Origin: JBFMEX01 sp040752215
GTDB lineage: Bacteria > Pseudomonadota > Alphaproteobacteria > Rhizobiales > Hyphomicrobiaceae
Direction: 5' to 3'
Assembly (NCBI GenBank): GCA_040752215.1
Contig: JBFMEX010000037.1
Coordinates: forward strand, 1-29,105
Length of the DNA: 29,105 bases
Shown: in pieces, positions 1 to 7,469 of the stretch
Numbering within the stretch: the stretch's first letter is position 1
Layout of the letters: each line of letters starts with the position of its first letter
Program-made: the position numbers and the translations under genes
The notes under the pieces: model-generated
What the model saw: only the letters and a program-made list of their open reading frames with translations
Databases searched by the model: none
Told to the model about the DNA's origin: nothing

Positions 1-39
1 AGAATTGAAGGGTCCGGGCGGGCCCGGGCCAGGTTCTGG

Positions 40-68
40 GGGGGTCGCACCGTGTGGGTCCGACCCCC
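40..68. repeat. Hairpin upstream of the first glycosyltransferase gene
   Basis: Eight-base perfect arms (GGGGGTCG at 40-47 and CGACCCCC at 61-68) enclose a 13-base loop. There is no T-tract, so a classical intrinsic terminator is not supported. It may terminate or separate an upstream transcript that lies outside the window, or be a chance pairing in very GC-rich DNA. Confidence 0.3.
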
Positions 69-165
69 ATGCGCCGACGTCTGCAAGGTGGTGCCGAGCG
101 GTCACACCCGCTGCGTCCGCCCCTGTCCTTGCTCGCGGACCCCTCGGCGTGCCATTGAGGGCCGC

Positions 166-897
166 ATGATCTCCATCGTCATTCCGACCCTCAATGCCGA
201 ATCGCGACTGGCCGAGGCGCTGACACCGCTGGTGCCAGCGGTGGTCGACGGCATCGTGCGCGAGGTGATCGTCGTCGACGGCGGCTCGCGCGACCGCACG
301 ATCGAGGTCGCGGATCATGCCGGAGCGACCGTGCTGAGGACCGCGGCCGGGCGTGGCCAGCAGCTCGCGGCAGGTGCGGCGCGGGCCCGGGGCCCGTGGC
401 TCCTGTTCCTGCACGCCGACAGCGTGCTGGAGAGCGGATGGGAGCGCGAGGCGGCGGCATTCATGGAGAAGGTCGATCTCGGCGAGCGGGCACTCTCGGC
501 GGCGGCGTTCCGCTATGCGCTCGACGACGACGGGATTGCGCCGCGCCTGCTCGAGGCGATGGTGCGCGTACGCGGGGCGCTGCTGTCGCTGCCGTACGGC
601 GATCAGGGGCTGCTGATCCCGCGCCGGCTGTACGAGCAGATCGGCGGGTTCAAGGCGATGGCGATCATGGAGGACGTCGATATCGTGCGCCGCCTCGGGC
701 GCCGTCGAATTGCGATTCTGCGCGCGCGGGCGACGACGAGCGCCGAGCGCTATCGCAGCGACGGCTATCTTCGCCGCATTGCCCGCAACCAGCTGTGCCT
801 CGCACTCTATGCGGCCGGGGTATCGCCCGTGCGGATCGCCGCGATCTATCGCGGGCGGGTGGCGTTACCGCCCGAGCGGAGCATCAAATCCGCGTGA
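166..897 (+). CDS. Family 2 glycosyltransferase, TIGR04283 type (arsenosugar biosynthesis family)
   Basis: A 243-residue GT-A fold glycosyltransferase. The N-terminus MISIVIPTLNAE is the typical start of GT2 enzymes; VIVVDGGSRDRT (about residues 33-44) binds the nucleotide, LLFLHADS (about 80-87) holds the metal-binding acidic motif, and a GDQGLLIPR segment followed by GGF and EDVD near residues 145-171 is characteristic of the TIGR04283 family. That family is named for its occurrence in arsenosugar biosynthesis clusters, but many members sit outside them and their substrate is unknown. The frame is open upstream to position 52, but the ATG at 166 has a GAGG ribosome site five bases upstream and starts exactly at the family's conserved N-terminus. 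A TIGR04282 partner gene lies 1.1 kb downstream on the same strand, which supports a joint role. No arsenic gene (arsM, arsS) is in the window, so the arsenosugar role is not shown here. Confidence 0.85.
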   Translation: MISIVIPTLNAESRLAEALTPLVPAVVDGIVREVIVVDGGSRDRTIEVADHAGATVLRTAAGRGQQLAAGAARARGPWLLFLHADSVLESGWEREAAAFMEKVDLGERALSAAAFRYALDDDGIAPRLLEAMVRVRGALLSLPYGDQGLLIPRRLYEQIGGFKAMAIMEDVDIVRRLGRRRIAILRARATTSAERYRSDGYLRRIARNQLCLALYAAGVSPVRIAAIYRGRVALPPERSIKSA

Positions 898-1000
898 CGA
901 GGCCGAAGCCGTCGTGGCAGGCCTCCCCCAGCGGCCCTACCTTGGCCGACAAACCGTGCCGGGGAAGCGGCTGGATCGACCCTCAAGCCCGGAGGCTCAC

Positions 1001-1969
1001 ATGACCATTTTCTCGCGACGTGACCTCGTCTGCTCCGCCGCCGCGGCGACGGTGCTGTTCGGCCTCGACAGGCCGGTACGCTTCATCGGCTCGGCGCATG
1101 CCCAGGACGCAGGGGCGGCGGTCAAGCCGTTCCACAGTTTCAAGATCGGCGACATCGAGGTGACGACGATCTACGACGGCGCGTGGCAGAAGCCGCACGA
1201 TCCAGGCTTCATAAGGAACGCCACCGTCGAGGAGACGACCGCGGCGCTGAAGGCCGCCGGCTACAGCGGCGAGAACGTGCCGATACCGTTCACTGTGACG
1301 GTGGTCCGGAGTGGCGGCAAGACGATCATGTTCGACGCCGGCACCGGCGCGCAGCTGGCGCCGACGGCGGGCAAGCTCACCGATGGAATGAAGGCGGCGG
1401 GCATCGATCCGGCCAGGATCGACACGATCGTCGTCACGCATTTCCATCCCGATCACATCTTCGGGCTGATGGCCAAGGACACCAACGCCCAAATCTATCC
1501 CAATGCGGAGATCGTGGTGCCGGCGGCGGAGATGGCGTGGTGGACCGATCCGGGTGTGTTCGGCAAGCTGCCGGAGGCGCGGCACGGTCTCGCCAAGCGC
1601 ATCCAGGCGACGCTGCCGACGTGGAAGAACGTGCGGATCGTCGAGGGCGAGAAAGAGGTGGTGCCGGGCATCTCCGCTGTGCCGGCGTTCGGGCATACGG
1701 CCGGTCACACCGTCTATCACCTCGGCTCCGGCAACGATCAGCTGCTGGTGCTCGCGGATACCTCCAACATGCCGGCCCTGTTCGTGCGCAATCCGGGCTG
1801 GCATGCGGCGTTCGACGCCGATCCGCAGATGGCGGAGGCGAACCGGCGCAAGTTGTTCGACCGCGCGATCGCCGATAACGCGATCGTCACCGGCTACCAC
1901 TTCGGCATGCCGGGCGCGGGCCGTCTGGCGAAGGACGGCAACGGCTACGCCTTCACGCCGCTGGCATGA
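1001..1969 (+). CDS. Exported metallo-beta-lactamase-fold hydrolase
   Basis: A 322-residue protein with a probable Tat-type signal: SRRDLV at residues 5-10, a hydrophobic stretch to about 22 and a cleavage-like AHA-Q near 33-35. The mature part has the zinc-binding pattern of the metallo-beta-lactamase superfamily: HFHPDH at 147-152, H232 and H236 in GHTAGH, D253 in LADTS and a late H300. This layout fits the lactonase/hydrolase branch rather than true beta-lactamases; the substrate cannot be told. The ATG at 1001 has a GGAGG site five bases upstream, and the longer open frame back to 710 overlaps the preceding gene and is rejected. The stop overlaps the start of the next gene (ATGA), so the two are translationally coupled. 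It separates the two glycosyltransferases of this cluster. Confidence 0.85.
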   Translation: MTIFSRRDLVCSAAAATVLFGLDRPVRFIGSAHAQDAGAAVKPFHSFKIGDIEVTTIYDGAWQKPHDPGFIRNATVEETTAALKAAGYSGENVPIPFTVTVVRSGGKTIMFDAGTGAQLAPTAGKLTDGMKAAGIDPARIDTIVVTHFHPDHIFGLMAKDTNAQIYPNAEIVVPAAEMAWWTDPGVFGKLPEARHGLAKRIQATLPTWKNVRIVEGEKEVVPGISAVPAFGHTAGHTVYHLGSGNDQLLVLADTSNMPALFVRNPGWHAAFDADPQMAEANRRKLFDRAIADNAIVTGYHFGMPGAGRLAKDGNGYAFTPLA

Positions 1970-2688
1970 GCGTCGCGGCAATGGTCGCCCGTCGATGGCC
2001 GCCGCATGCGCCGACACCGCGACCCGCGTTGGCGGCTGGCGCAGTGCCGGCTCGTCGGGATGAGCCGCCAGCGGGCTTTGCCCGTCGGCTCGTGGTGATG
2101 CTGAAGGAGCCGGTGGCGGGGCGGGTCAAGACGCGGCTTGGGCGCGGCGTCGGCGCGGTCCGGGCAGCGGGCTTCTATCGCGCGGCGACACGAATGCTCG
2201 TGGCGCGCCTCGCGGCCGATCCGCGCTGGCGGCTCGTGCTGGCGATCGCACCCGACGCAGCGCTCGCGACACGGGCGCTGCCGCGGGCCGGCCTGCGGAT
2301 TGGGCAGGGGGCGGGCGATCTCGGCCAGCGGATGCAGCGGCTGCTCGACCGGTTGCCGCCGGGCCCGGTGATCATCATCGGCTCCGATGTGCCGACCATC
2401 AGGCCGGCCGAGATCGCGGTGGCATTCGCGGCGCTCGGCGGCGCCGATGCGGTGATCGGTCCTTCGCCCGATGGCGGCTACTGGCTCGTCGGCGCGCGCC
2501 GGTGCCCGTGCGTGCCGCGGGCATTCGCGAACGTGCGTTGGTCCTCGCCGCAGACGCTGGCCGATACGCTCGCCAATCTCGATGGACGATCGGTCGCCAC
2601 GGTGCCGACCGTGGCCGATGTGGACGAGGCTGATGATCTCGCACGCCTCGGGCCTGCGCTCGGCCGCCTCGTGCTGCCTCGCCGCTGA
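1966..2688 (+). CDS. TIGR04282 (DUF2064) family glycosyltransferase / nucleotidyltransferase-like protein
   Basis: A 240-residue protein whose first 39 residues are a poorly conserved Pro/Ala/Arg-rich extension. The family core starts at RRLVVMLKEPVAGRVKTRLG, a nucleotide-binding start resembling CofC and MobA-like nucleotidyltransferases. IIIGSDVPTI (about residues 136-145) and GPSPDGGYWLVG (about 165-176) are the two diagnostic blocks of DUF2064/TIGR04282. Members are usually found beside TIGR04283 proteins, sometimes fused, matching the gene at 166-897. Its start codon overlaps the stop of the metallo-hydrolase gene (ATGA), so the genes form an operon. The substrate is unknown; the family name refers to arsenosugar clusters, for which this window gives no other support. 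Confidence 0.82.
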   Translation: MSVAAMVARRWPPHAPTPRPALAAGAVPARRDEPPAGFARRLVVMLKEPVAGRVKTRLGRGVGAVRAAGFYRAATRMLVARLAADPRWRLVLAIAPDAALATRALPRAGLRIGQGAGDLGQRMQRLLDRLPPGPVIIIGSDVPTIRPAEIAVAFAALGGADAVIGPSPDGGYWLVGARRCPCVPRAFANVRWSSPQTLADTLANLDGRSVATVPTVADVDEADDLARLGPALGRLVLPRR

Positions 2689-2796
2689 CGCGCGTCGGCC
2701 GCTCGCGCCCATGCGCTGGGTCAAGGCATCGCGCGATCGCTTATGACCTCATGGCAGCCAACGCGGCTTCGCCCGCGCGCAACAATGGAGACGAAC

Positions 2797-3210
2797 ATGA
2801 GCCGTCCGCGACGTAGCGCTCTCCCGTTTGCCGCCCTGCTGATCGCGAGCGCCGGCAGCTCGGCGGCGCTCGCGCAGACCAAGGAGATCGTGGAGCTGGG
2901 ACGGCAGGAGTATCGCTGGAACTGCGAGGTCTGCCACGGCAAGGAAGGCAAGGGCGACGGCACGATGGCAAGCGTGCTGACCAAGCCGCCGGCCGACCTC
3001 ACCAAGCTGGCGCAGAAAAACCAGGACCGGTTTCCGTTCTGGCGCGTCTACTCGGTGATCGGCGGGCAGGCGAGCGTGCTCGGCCACCAGGCGTTCGAGA
3101 TGCCGGAGTTCTGGCGCCGGTTCCGCCGCGAGGAAGGCCAGAGCGCGATCCTGCCGGCGGAGATGCGGATCCTGGTGCTGACGCACTACGTCGAGAGCCT
3201 GCAGAAGTAG
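2797..3210 (+). CDS. Small periplasmic c-type cytochrome
   Basis: A 137-residue protein with an N-terminal signal peptide (RPRRSALPFAALLIASAG..., cleavage near ALA-Q at 26-27) and one heme c site, C43-E-V-C46-H47, followed by GKEGKGDGT as in class I cytochromes c. M102 in EMPEFW is the likely distal ligand. The ATG at 2797 is preferred over 2743 and 2785 because a GGAG site lies six bases upstream and the signal peptide then starts normally. It lies 108 bases after the TIGR04282 gene on the same strand, so it may have its own promoter. The electron-transfer partner is not visible. It faces moaB tail to tail, with 24 bases between the stop codons. Confidence 0.85.
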   Translation: MSRPRRSALPFAALLIASAGSSAALAQTKEIVELGRQEYRWNCEVCHGKEGKGDGTMASVLTKPPADLTKLAQKNQDRFPFWRVYSVIGGQASVLGHQAFEMPEFWRRFRREEGQSAILPAEMRILVLTHYVESLQK

Positions 3211-3234
3211 CGGCGCCGGCCGGGTAGAAACGCC

Positions 3235-3783
3235 TCAAGTGGTGGCCTTGGCGCGGTGCTCCTCGAGCCGCGGCATGATCTCCACGAAGTTGCAGGGCCG
3301 GTGGCGGTTGTCGAGCTGCCACTTGAGGATGCCGTGCCAGCCGTCCTTGCAGGCGCCGGGAGAGCCCGGCAGGCAGAAGATGTAGGTTCCGTGCGCGACC
3401 CCGCCGCAGGCCCGCGACTGGATGGTCGAGGTGCCGACCTTCTCGTAGCTCAGCATGTGGAACAGGGCCGAGAAGCCGTCGATCTCCTTCTCGAACAGCG
3501 GGCGAACGGCCTCCGGCGTCACGTCGCGGCCGGTGAAGCCGGTGCCGCCGGTGGTGATGACGACATCGATCGAGGGATCGCCGATCCAGCCTTCGACGCG
3601 GGCGCGGATCGCCGCCACGTCGTCCTTGACCAGCGCGCGGTCGGCGACGACGTGGCCGGCCTCGCCGATCATCTCGGCGAGCAGGTTGCCGGACTTGTCC
3701 TCCTTGACGGAGCGCGTGTCCGACATCGTCAGCACGGCGATGCGAACCGGGATGAACGGGCGGGATTCGTCGATTTTGTGCAT
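3235..3783 (-). CDS. moaB: Molybdenum cofactor biosynthesis protein MoaB
   Basis: A 182-residue MoaB/MogA-like protein. It belongs to the enzymes that adenylylate molybdopterin before molybdenum insertion, or a close homologue. Visible motifs are TMSDTR (19-24), TTGGTGFTGRD (77-87), which forms the molybdopterin-binding loop, TPEA (89-92), and FCLPGSPGA (136-144). Length matches the family (about 170-185). The ATG at 3783 gives the usual short N-terminus; the frame continues upstream, but that part is antisense-like and overlaps the neighbouring GyrI gene. The GyrI-domain gene lies 83 bases upstream on the same strand. Confidence 0.93.
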   Translation of the reverse strand: MHKIDESRPFIPVRIAVLTMSDTRSVKEDKSGNLLAEMIGEAGHVVADRALVKDDVAAIRARVEGWIGDPSIDVVITTGGTGFTGRDVTPEAVRPLFEKEIDGFSALFHMLSYEKVGTSTIQSRACGGVAHGTYIFCLPGSPGACKDGWHGILKWQLDNRHRPCNFVEIMPRLEEHRAKATT

Positions 3784-3866
3784 AGAGACCTTCGGAAGCA
3801 GATGCCGTCGCTTCCGACAAGTCTGGCGCGGCGGAGCGGCCGCGTCCAGGGCCGGCGTGCGGCCGC

Positions 3867-4364
3867 TCAGGCGGCGCTGGCCTCGGAAGCGGCGATGACC
3901 GGGATGCACAAATCGGTCCTGAGCTTCTCGGCCGGGCAGCGGGCCGGATCGTCGAGGTAGATCTCGACGAACGGCCGCCTGGTGTGCAGCGCGAGCCCGC
4001 GCGAGGGGGCCCACGTCTCGCGCATCTCGTGGAACTCGGTGTGGATGCCGGAGTGGGGACCGACGAAGCGGCGCCGCGCATAGGCGCCGCCCGGCAGCGT
4101 CTGCATGCCGAACTCGCGAAGCGCGAGTGCCTCGACCTCGGCCGGCACCTCGACGCAGGCATCGTAGCGCAGGTCGGCGGCGGCGGTGGTGCGCGGATCG
4201 TCGTGAGCGAGGCCGAAGCCGCGCGTCACGTTGTTACGGACGCGGTGCTGATCGAGCCAGGCGAGCAGCTTGCTCCAGGCGGCCGGGGCCGATTGGCCGT
4301 ACGGCCCGCGGACGCGGGCGAAGACAACCCTGACGGGACGCAGATATACGAGACCAGTGCTCAC
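3867..4364 (-). CDS. Stand-alone GyrI-like small-molecule-binding protein
   Basis: A 165-residue protein made only of a GyrI-like (SHS2, AraC effector-binding) domain. GLAHDDPRTT..DLRYDACVEVP in the middle and FVEIYLDDP..LRTDLCIPV at the C-terminus are the two family signatures. It has no DNA-binding domain. Relatives include E. coli SbmC/GyrI and ligand-binding domains of AraC- and MerR-type regulators, so it may bind a hydrophobic ligand or inhibit gyrase. The GTG at 4364 is chosen because GAGG lies five bases upstream; a TTG at 4424 would add 20 residues without family match. A perfect palindrome at 4452-4465 lies about 90 bases upstream. Confidence 0.8.
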   Translation of the reverse strand: MSTGLVYLRPVRVVFARVRGPYGQSAPAAWSKLLAWLDQHRVRNNVTRGFGLAHDDPRTTAAADLRYDACVEVPAEVEALALREFGMQTLPGGAYARRRFVGPHSGIHTEFHEMRETWAPSRGLALHTRRPFVEIYLDDPARCPAEKLRTDLCIPVIAASEASAA

Positions 4365-4451
4365 GGTGCCCTCTTTGCCGGATCGGGACGGGTAGCGCCA
4401 AACGCCGACCTTCGATAGCTTCAATAGGAAAGTACGCTATCCATCTTGGCT

Positions 4452-4465
4452 TACACTTAAGTGTA
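4452..4465. promoter_or_regulatory. Perfect 14-bp palindrome, candidate operator
   Basis: TACACTTAAGTGTA is a perfect inverted repeat in an unusually AT-rich patch between the GyrI-like gene (start 4364, minus) and the end of the uracil-DNA glycosylase gene (4543). Its place upstream of the GyrI-like gene suggests a repressor site controlling it. The ACTTAAGT core resembles sites of small winged-helix repressors; that assignment is inference. No matching regulator is encoded next to it. Confidence 0.5.
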
Positions 4466-4542
4466 CGGATAAAATTTGAGGCAAGCCGGATCGGATGCCT
4501 CAAGCCTCTGTGATGATGGCGGAATTTCTTTTTGGCCCGCGT

Positions 4543-5451
4543 TCAATGCGCGGCGTCGAGGGCGGTCCGGATGGCGAGCAGATCGAGCCAGGCGAGCCGC
4601 TTGGCGGCAGGGGTCCGCAGGAGATAGGCAGGGTGAAGCGTGGCGATTGCCCGCGCCCGAGCCGCGCCGAGGGTGATCTCGCGCCATTTGCCCCTGAGGC
4701 GCATGATGCCCTCGGCATCGTCGAGCAGATGCTTGGCCGCCGCCCCGCCGAGCAAGACGACGATCTCGGGCGCCACGAGCTCCGCCTGACGCTCCAGGAA
4801 CGGCCGACAGACCTGCGCCTCCTGCGGGGTCGGCGTGCGGTTGCCGGGCGGGCGCCAATAGACGATGTTGGTGATGTGGACGTCGGCCTCGCCGAGGCCG
4901 ATCGCGGCCAGCATGCGGTCGAGCAGCTTGCCGGCGCGGCCGACGAACGGCTTGCCTGCGAGATCCTCCTCGCGTCCCGGCGCCTCGCCGATGATCATGA
5001 TCCGCGCCTTCTCGGCGCCGCGCCACACACAGGTGTGCTTGGCGGTCGCCTTCAGCCCACAACCCTCGAAGCTGTCGATGGCCTGGGCCAGCTCGGCAAT
5101 CGTCCGGGCCGACTTGGCCGCCGAGCGGGCCGCGGTCTCGGCGGCGTCTGGCGCCCCGGTCGGAAACCGCCGCGCGGGGCCAGGAGCGGCCGGTGGCGGG
5201 GCGGCCGATCTGGCGGGGGCGGAGACGTGCGGGGTGGCCGCTGGTGACGACCGAGGAGTGGGCTCGACGGCCGTCGCCTCTGACACCGCGTCCGGCTTGC
5301 GCGGCGGGTGGAACGAGAGTTCGTGGCCGGGCGGAGCGTCGCCGCGCGCCAGCCAGTCGACCGGTGACTCGCCGAGGGCGCAGTCGGCGCCCATCTCACG
5401 GTACCAGGCGAGCAGGGAAAGCAGTCGCGAGCGGTCGGCACGATCGATCAT
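4543..5451 (-). CDS. Type 4 (family 4) uracil-DNA glycosylase
   Basis: A 302-residue protein that removes uracil from DNA at the start of base excision repair. The catalytic domain begins near residue 115: GEAPGREED (155-163) is motif A, FVGRAGKLLDRML (169-181) and TNIVYWRPPGNRTPTPQE (194-211) follow, and HPAYLLR (273-279) is the leucine-loop motif. C131 and C215 are at places where family members often have iron-sulfur ligands; I do not see the classical CxxC pair of thermophilic enzymes, so a 4Fe-4S cluster is uncertain. Residues about 45-110 are a Pro/Ala-rich linker joining a conserved N-terminal segment (WYREMGADCALGESPVDW). The gene is divergent from ETF-QO, with 143 bases between the starts. 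Confidence 0.92.
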   Translation of the reverse strand: MIDRADRSRLLSLLAWYREMGADCALGESPVDWLARGDAPPGHELSFHPPRKPDAVSEATAVEPTPRSSPAATPHVSAPARSAAPPPAAPGPARRFPTGAPDAAETAARSAAKSARTIAELAQAIDSFEGCGLKATAKHTCVWRGAEKARIMIIGEAPGREEDLAGKPFVGRAGKLLDRMLAAIGLGEADVHITNIVYWRPPGNRTPTPQEAQVCRPFLERQAELVAPEIVVLLGGAAAKHLLDDAEGIMRLRGKWREITLGAARARAIATLHPAYLLRTPAAKRLAWLDLLAIRTALDAAH

Positions 5452-5594
5452 TGCCGAACCCTACTGCGATGCGGCGGCAATTGCACCATCGTCGGCCATG
5501 GCAGCGGGTCGCGGAGCGGCCGCAGCGCTTGACGGTTCCGCTACCGGCGACCTAATCGAGACCGAGCCGCCCGAGCCGAAAAGGATCGCAAAGC

Positions 5595-7277
5595 ATGGCC
5601 GACACTCCGGCAGAGCTGCCGCCGCGCGAATCGATGGATTTCGACGTGGTGATCGTAGGCGCCGGACCTTCGGGTCTGGCGGCGGCGATCCGTCTGAAAC
5701 AGCTGGCGGCGGCGGCCGGCCGGGAGCTGTCCGTGGTCGTGCTCGAGAAGGGCTCCGAGGTCGGCGCGCACATCCTTTCGGGCGCGGTCATCGACCCCGT
5801 CGGCCTCGACCGGCTGATCCCCGACTGGCGCGAGAAGGGAGCGCCGGTCGAGACCGAGGTCGCCGAGGATCGATTCCTTTATCTCGGGCCGGCCGGTGAG
5901 GTGCGTCTGCCCAACATCGTGATGCCGCCGCTGATGAGCAACCACGGCAACTACATCGTCAGCCTCGGCGCACTGTGCCGCTGGCTGGGCGAGCAGGCGG
6001 CGGAGCTCGGCATCGAGGTCTACCCGGGGTTCGCAGCGAGCGAGCTGCTGACCGACGAGGCGGGCGCCATCGTCGGCGTGGCGACGGGCGACATGGGGAT
6101 AGGCCGCGACGGCAGGCGCAAGGACGGCTTTGTTCGCGGCATGGAGCTCAGGGGCAAGTACACGCTGATCGCGGAAGGGGCGCGCGGCTCGCTCGCCAAG
6201 GAGCTGATCCGGCGCTTCGACCTCGCGAGGAGCTCGGGGCCGCAAAAGTACGGCATCGGGCTCAAGGAGCTGTGGGAGGTGAAGCCGGAGCGGCACCGCC
6301 CTGGCCTGGTGCAGCATTCGTTCGGCTGGCCGCTCGACAACCGGACCGGGGGCGGGTCGTTCCTGTACCACTACGGGAAGAGCCTGGTCTCGATCGGATT
6401 CGTCGTCCATCTCGACTACGAGAACCCGTATCTTTCGCCCTATGAGGAGTTCCAGCGGTTCAAGACGCACCCGGCGATCCGCACCACACTCGAAGGCGGC
6501 AAGCGCATCGCCTACGGCGCCAGGGCGCTGACGGAAGGCGGCTGGCAGGCGTTGCCGGAGCTCACCTTCCCGGGCGGCGCGCTGCTCGGCTGCGCCGCGG
6601 GCATGATGAACGTGCCGCGCATCAAGGGCAGTCACAACGCGATGCTTTCGGGCATCGCTGCGGCCGAGGCGGCGTTCGCGGCAATCGCAGCGGGCCGCGC
6701 CCACGACAAGCTCACGGCCTACGAGGAGGACGTGCGCTCGGGACCGATCGCGCGCGACCTGAAGCCGGTGCGCAACGCCAAGCCGCTGTGGAGCCGGCTC
6801 GGCACCTTCGCCGGCATCGCGCTCGGCGGCGTCGACATGTGGCTCAACACGCTGATCCGGGGAGTCGGCCTCGGCTACACGCTGCGGCACCGCAAGGCCG
6901 ATCACGAGACTCTGCGCGAGGCGTCGCGGTGCAACCGTATCAGCTATCCCAAGCCCGACGGCGTGTTGACGTTCGACCGGCTGACCAGCGTGTCGTTCTC
7001 GGCAACCAACCACGAAGAGGACCAGCCGGTCCACCTGCAGCTCGCAGACCCCGCGAAGCCGATCGCGGAAAACCTGCCGCGCTTCGACGAGCCGGCACAG
7101 CGCTACTGCCCGGCCGGTGTCTACGAGGTGGTGCGAGACGAGGGCGGCAAGCCCCGGTTCCAGATCAACGCCCAGAACTGCGTGCACTGCAAGACGTGCG
7201 ACATCAAGGATCCGGCGCAGAACATCACCTGGGTGCCGCCCGAGGGCGGCGGCGGCCCCAACTACGCGGAGATGTAG
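5595..7277 (+). CDS. Electron transfer flavoprotein-ubiquinone oxidoreductase
   Basis: A 560-residue membrane-associated flavoprotein that passes electrons from the electron transfer flavoprotein to ubiquinone, linking fatty-acid and amino-acid oxidation to the respiratory chain. The N-terminal FAD-binding loop is VGAGPSG (21-27). The middle carries the ETF-QO sequence GLVQHSFGWPLDNRTGGGSF. Cysteines C505, C529, C532 and C535 in the C-terminal NCVHCKTCDIKDP region bind the 4Fe-4S cluster. Length matches the family. AAGGA lies nine bases before the ATG at 5595. The etfAB genes are not in the window. Confidence 0.96.
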   Translation: MADTPAELPPRESMDFDVVIVGAGPSGLAAAIRLKQLAAAAGRELSVVVLEKGSEVGAHILSGAVIDPVGLDRLIPDWREKGAPVETEVAEDRFLYLGPAGEVRLPNIVMPPLMSNHGNYIVSLGALCRWLGEQAAELGIEVYPGFAASELLTDEAGAIVGVATGDMGIGRDGRRKDGFVRGMELRGKYTLIAEGARGSLAKELIRRFDLARSSGPQKYGIGLKELWEVKPERHRPGLVQHSFGWPLDNRTGGGSFLYHYGKSLVSIGFVVHLDYENPYLSPYEEFQRFKTHPAIRTTLEGGKRIAYGARALTEGGWQALPELTFPGGALLGCAAGMMNVPRIKGSHNAMLSGIAAAEAAFAAIAAGRAHDKLTAYEEDVRSGPIARDLKPVRNAKPLWSRLGTFAGIALGGVDMWLNTLIRGVGLGYTLRHRKADHETLREASRCNRISYPKPDGVLTFDRLTSVSFSATNHEEDQPVHLQLADPAKPIAENLPRFDEPAQRYCPAGVYEVVRDEGGKPRFQINAQNCVHCKTCDIKDPAQNITWVPPEGGGGPNYAEM

Positions 7278-7377
7278 CTCGCCGGCGTAGGCTGGGTGAG
7301 TTGTCCGCAACTCGCGCCAAGGCGTCCCTCCCCCCTGGTCGGGGAGTGGAGGAGGGGGATGGCAGAACGCTCGAAAC

Positions 7378-7404
7378 GGGGTCAGACCCAGCGGGTCTGA
7401 CCCC
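7378..7404. repeat. REP-like perfect stem-loop (GGGGTCAGACCC family)
   Basis: Two perfect 12-base arms (7378-7389 and 7393-7404) with the three-base loop AGC, 100 bases after the ETF-QO stop and 65 bases before the end of the SGNH hydrolase gene on the other strand. The neighbouring sequence is also rich in G and C tracts. There is no T-run, so it is more like a dispersed REP-type palindrome than an intrinsic terminator, although it could still stop or stabilise both converging transcripts. Confidence 0.6.
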
Positions 7405-7469
7405 GGCGACGTCGGGATTCCCCCCACCCCCAGCCCCTCGCCGCCATGGGGAGGTGAGAAACAGGCGGT

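Noticed and set aside
52..165. N-terminal extension of the first glycosyltransferase
   Set aside because: The added residues (Cys/Pro/Arg-rich) do not match the family, and a ribosome site directly precedes the ATG at 166.
983..2017. Minus-strand open frame opposite the metallo-hydrolase
   Set aside because: The plus strand has a signal peptide, complete zinc motif and ribosome site; the minus frame has none of these.
166..2688. A complete arsenosugar biosynthesis cluster
   Set aside because: Only the two family-named glycosyltransferases are present; no arsenic methyltransferase or radical SAM gene is visible.
5541..7427. A 628-residue minus-strand open frame opposite ETF-QO
   Set aside because: Fully antisense to a confident gene, low-complexity Arg/His/Leu composition, no recognisable domain.
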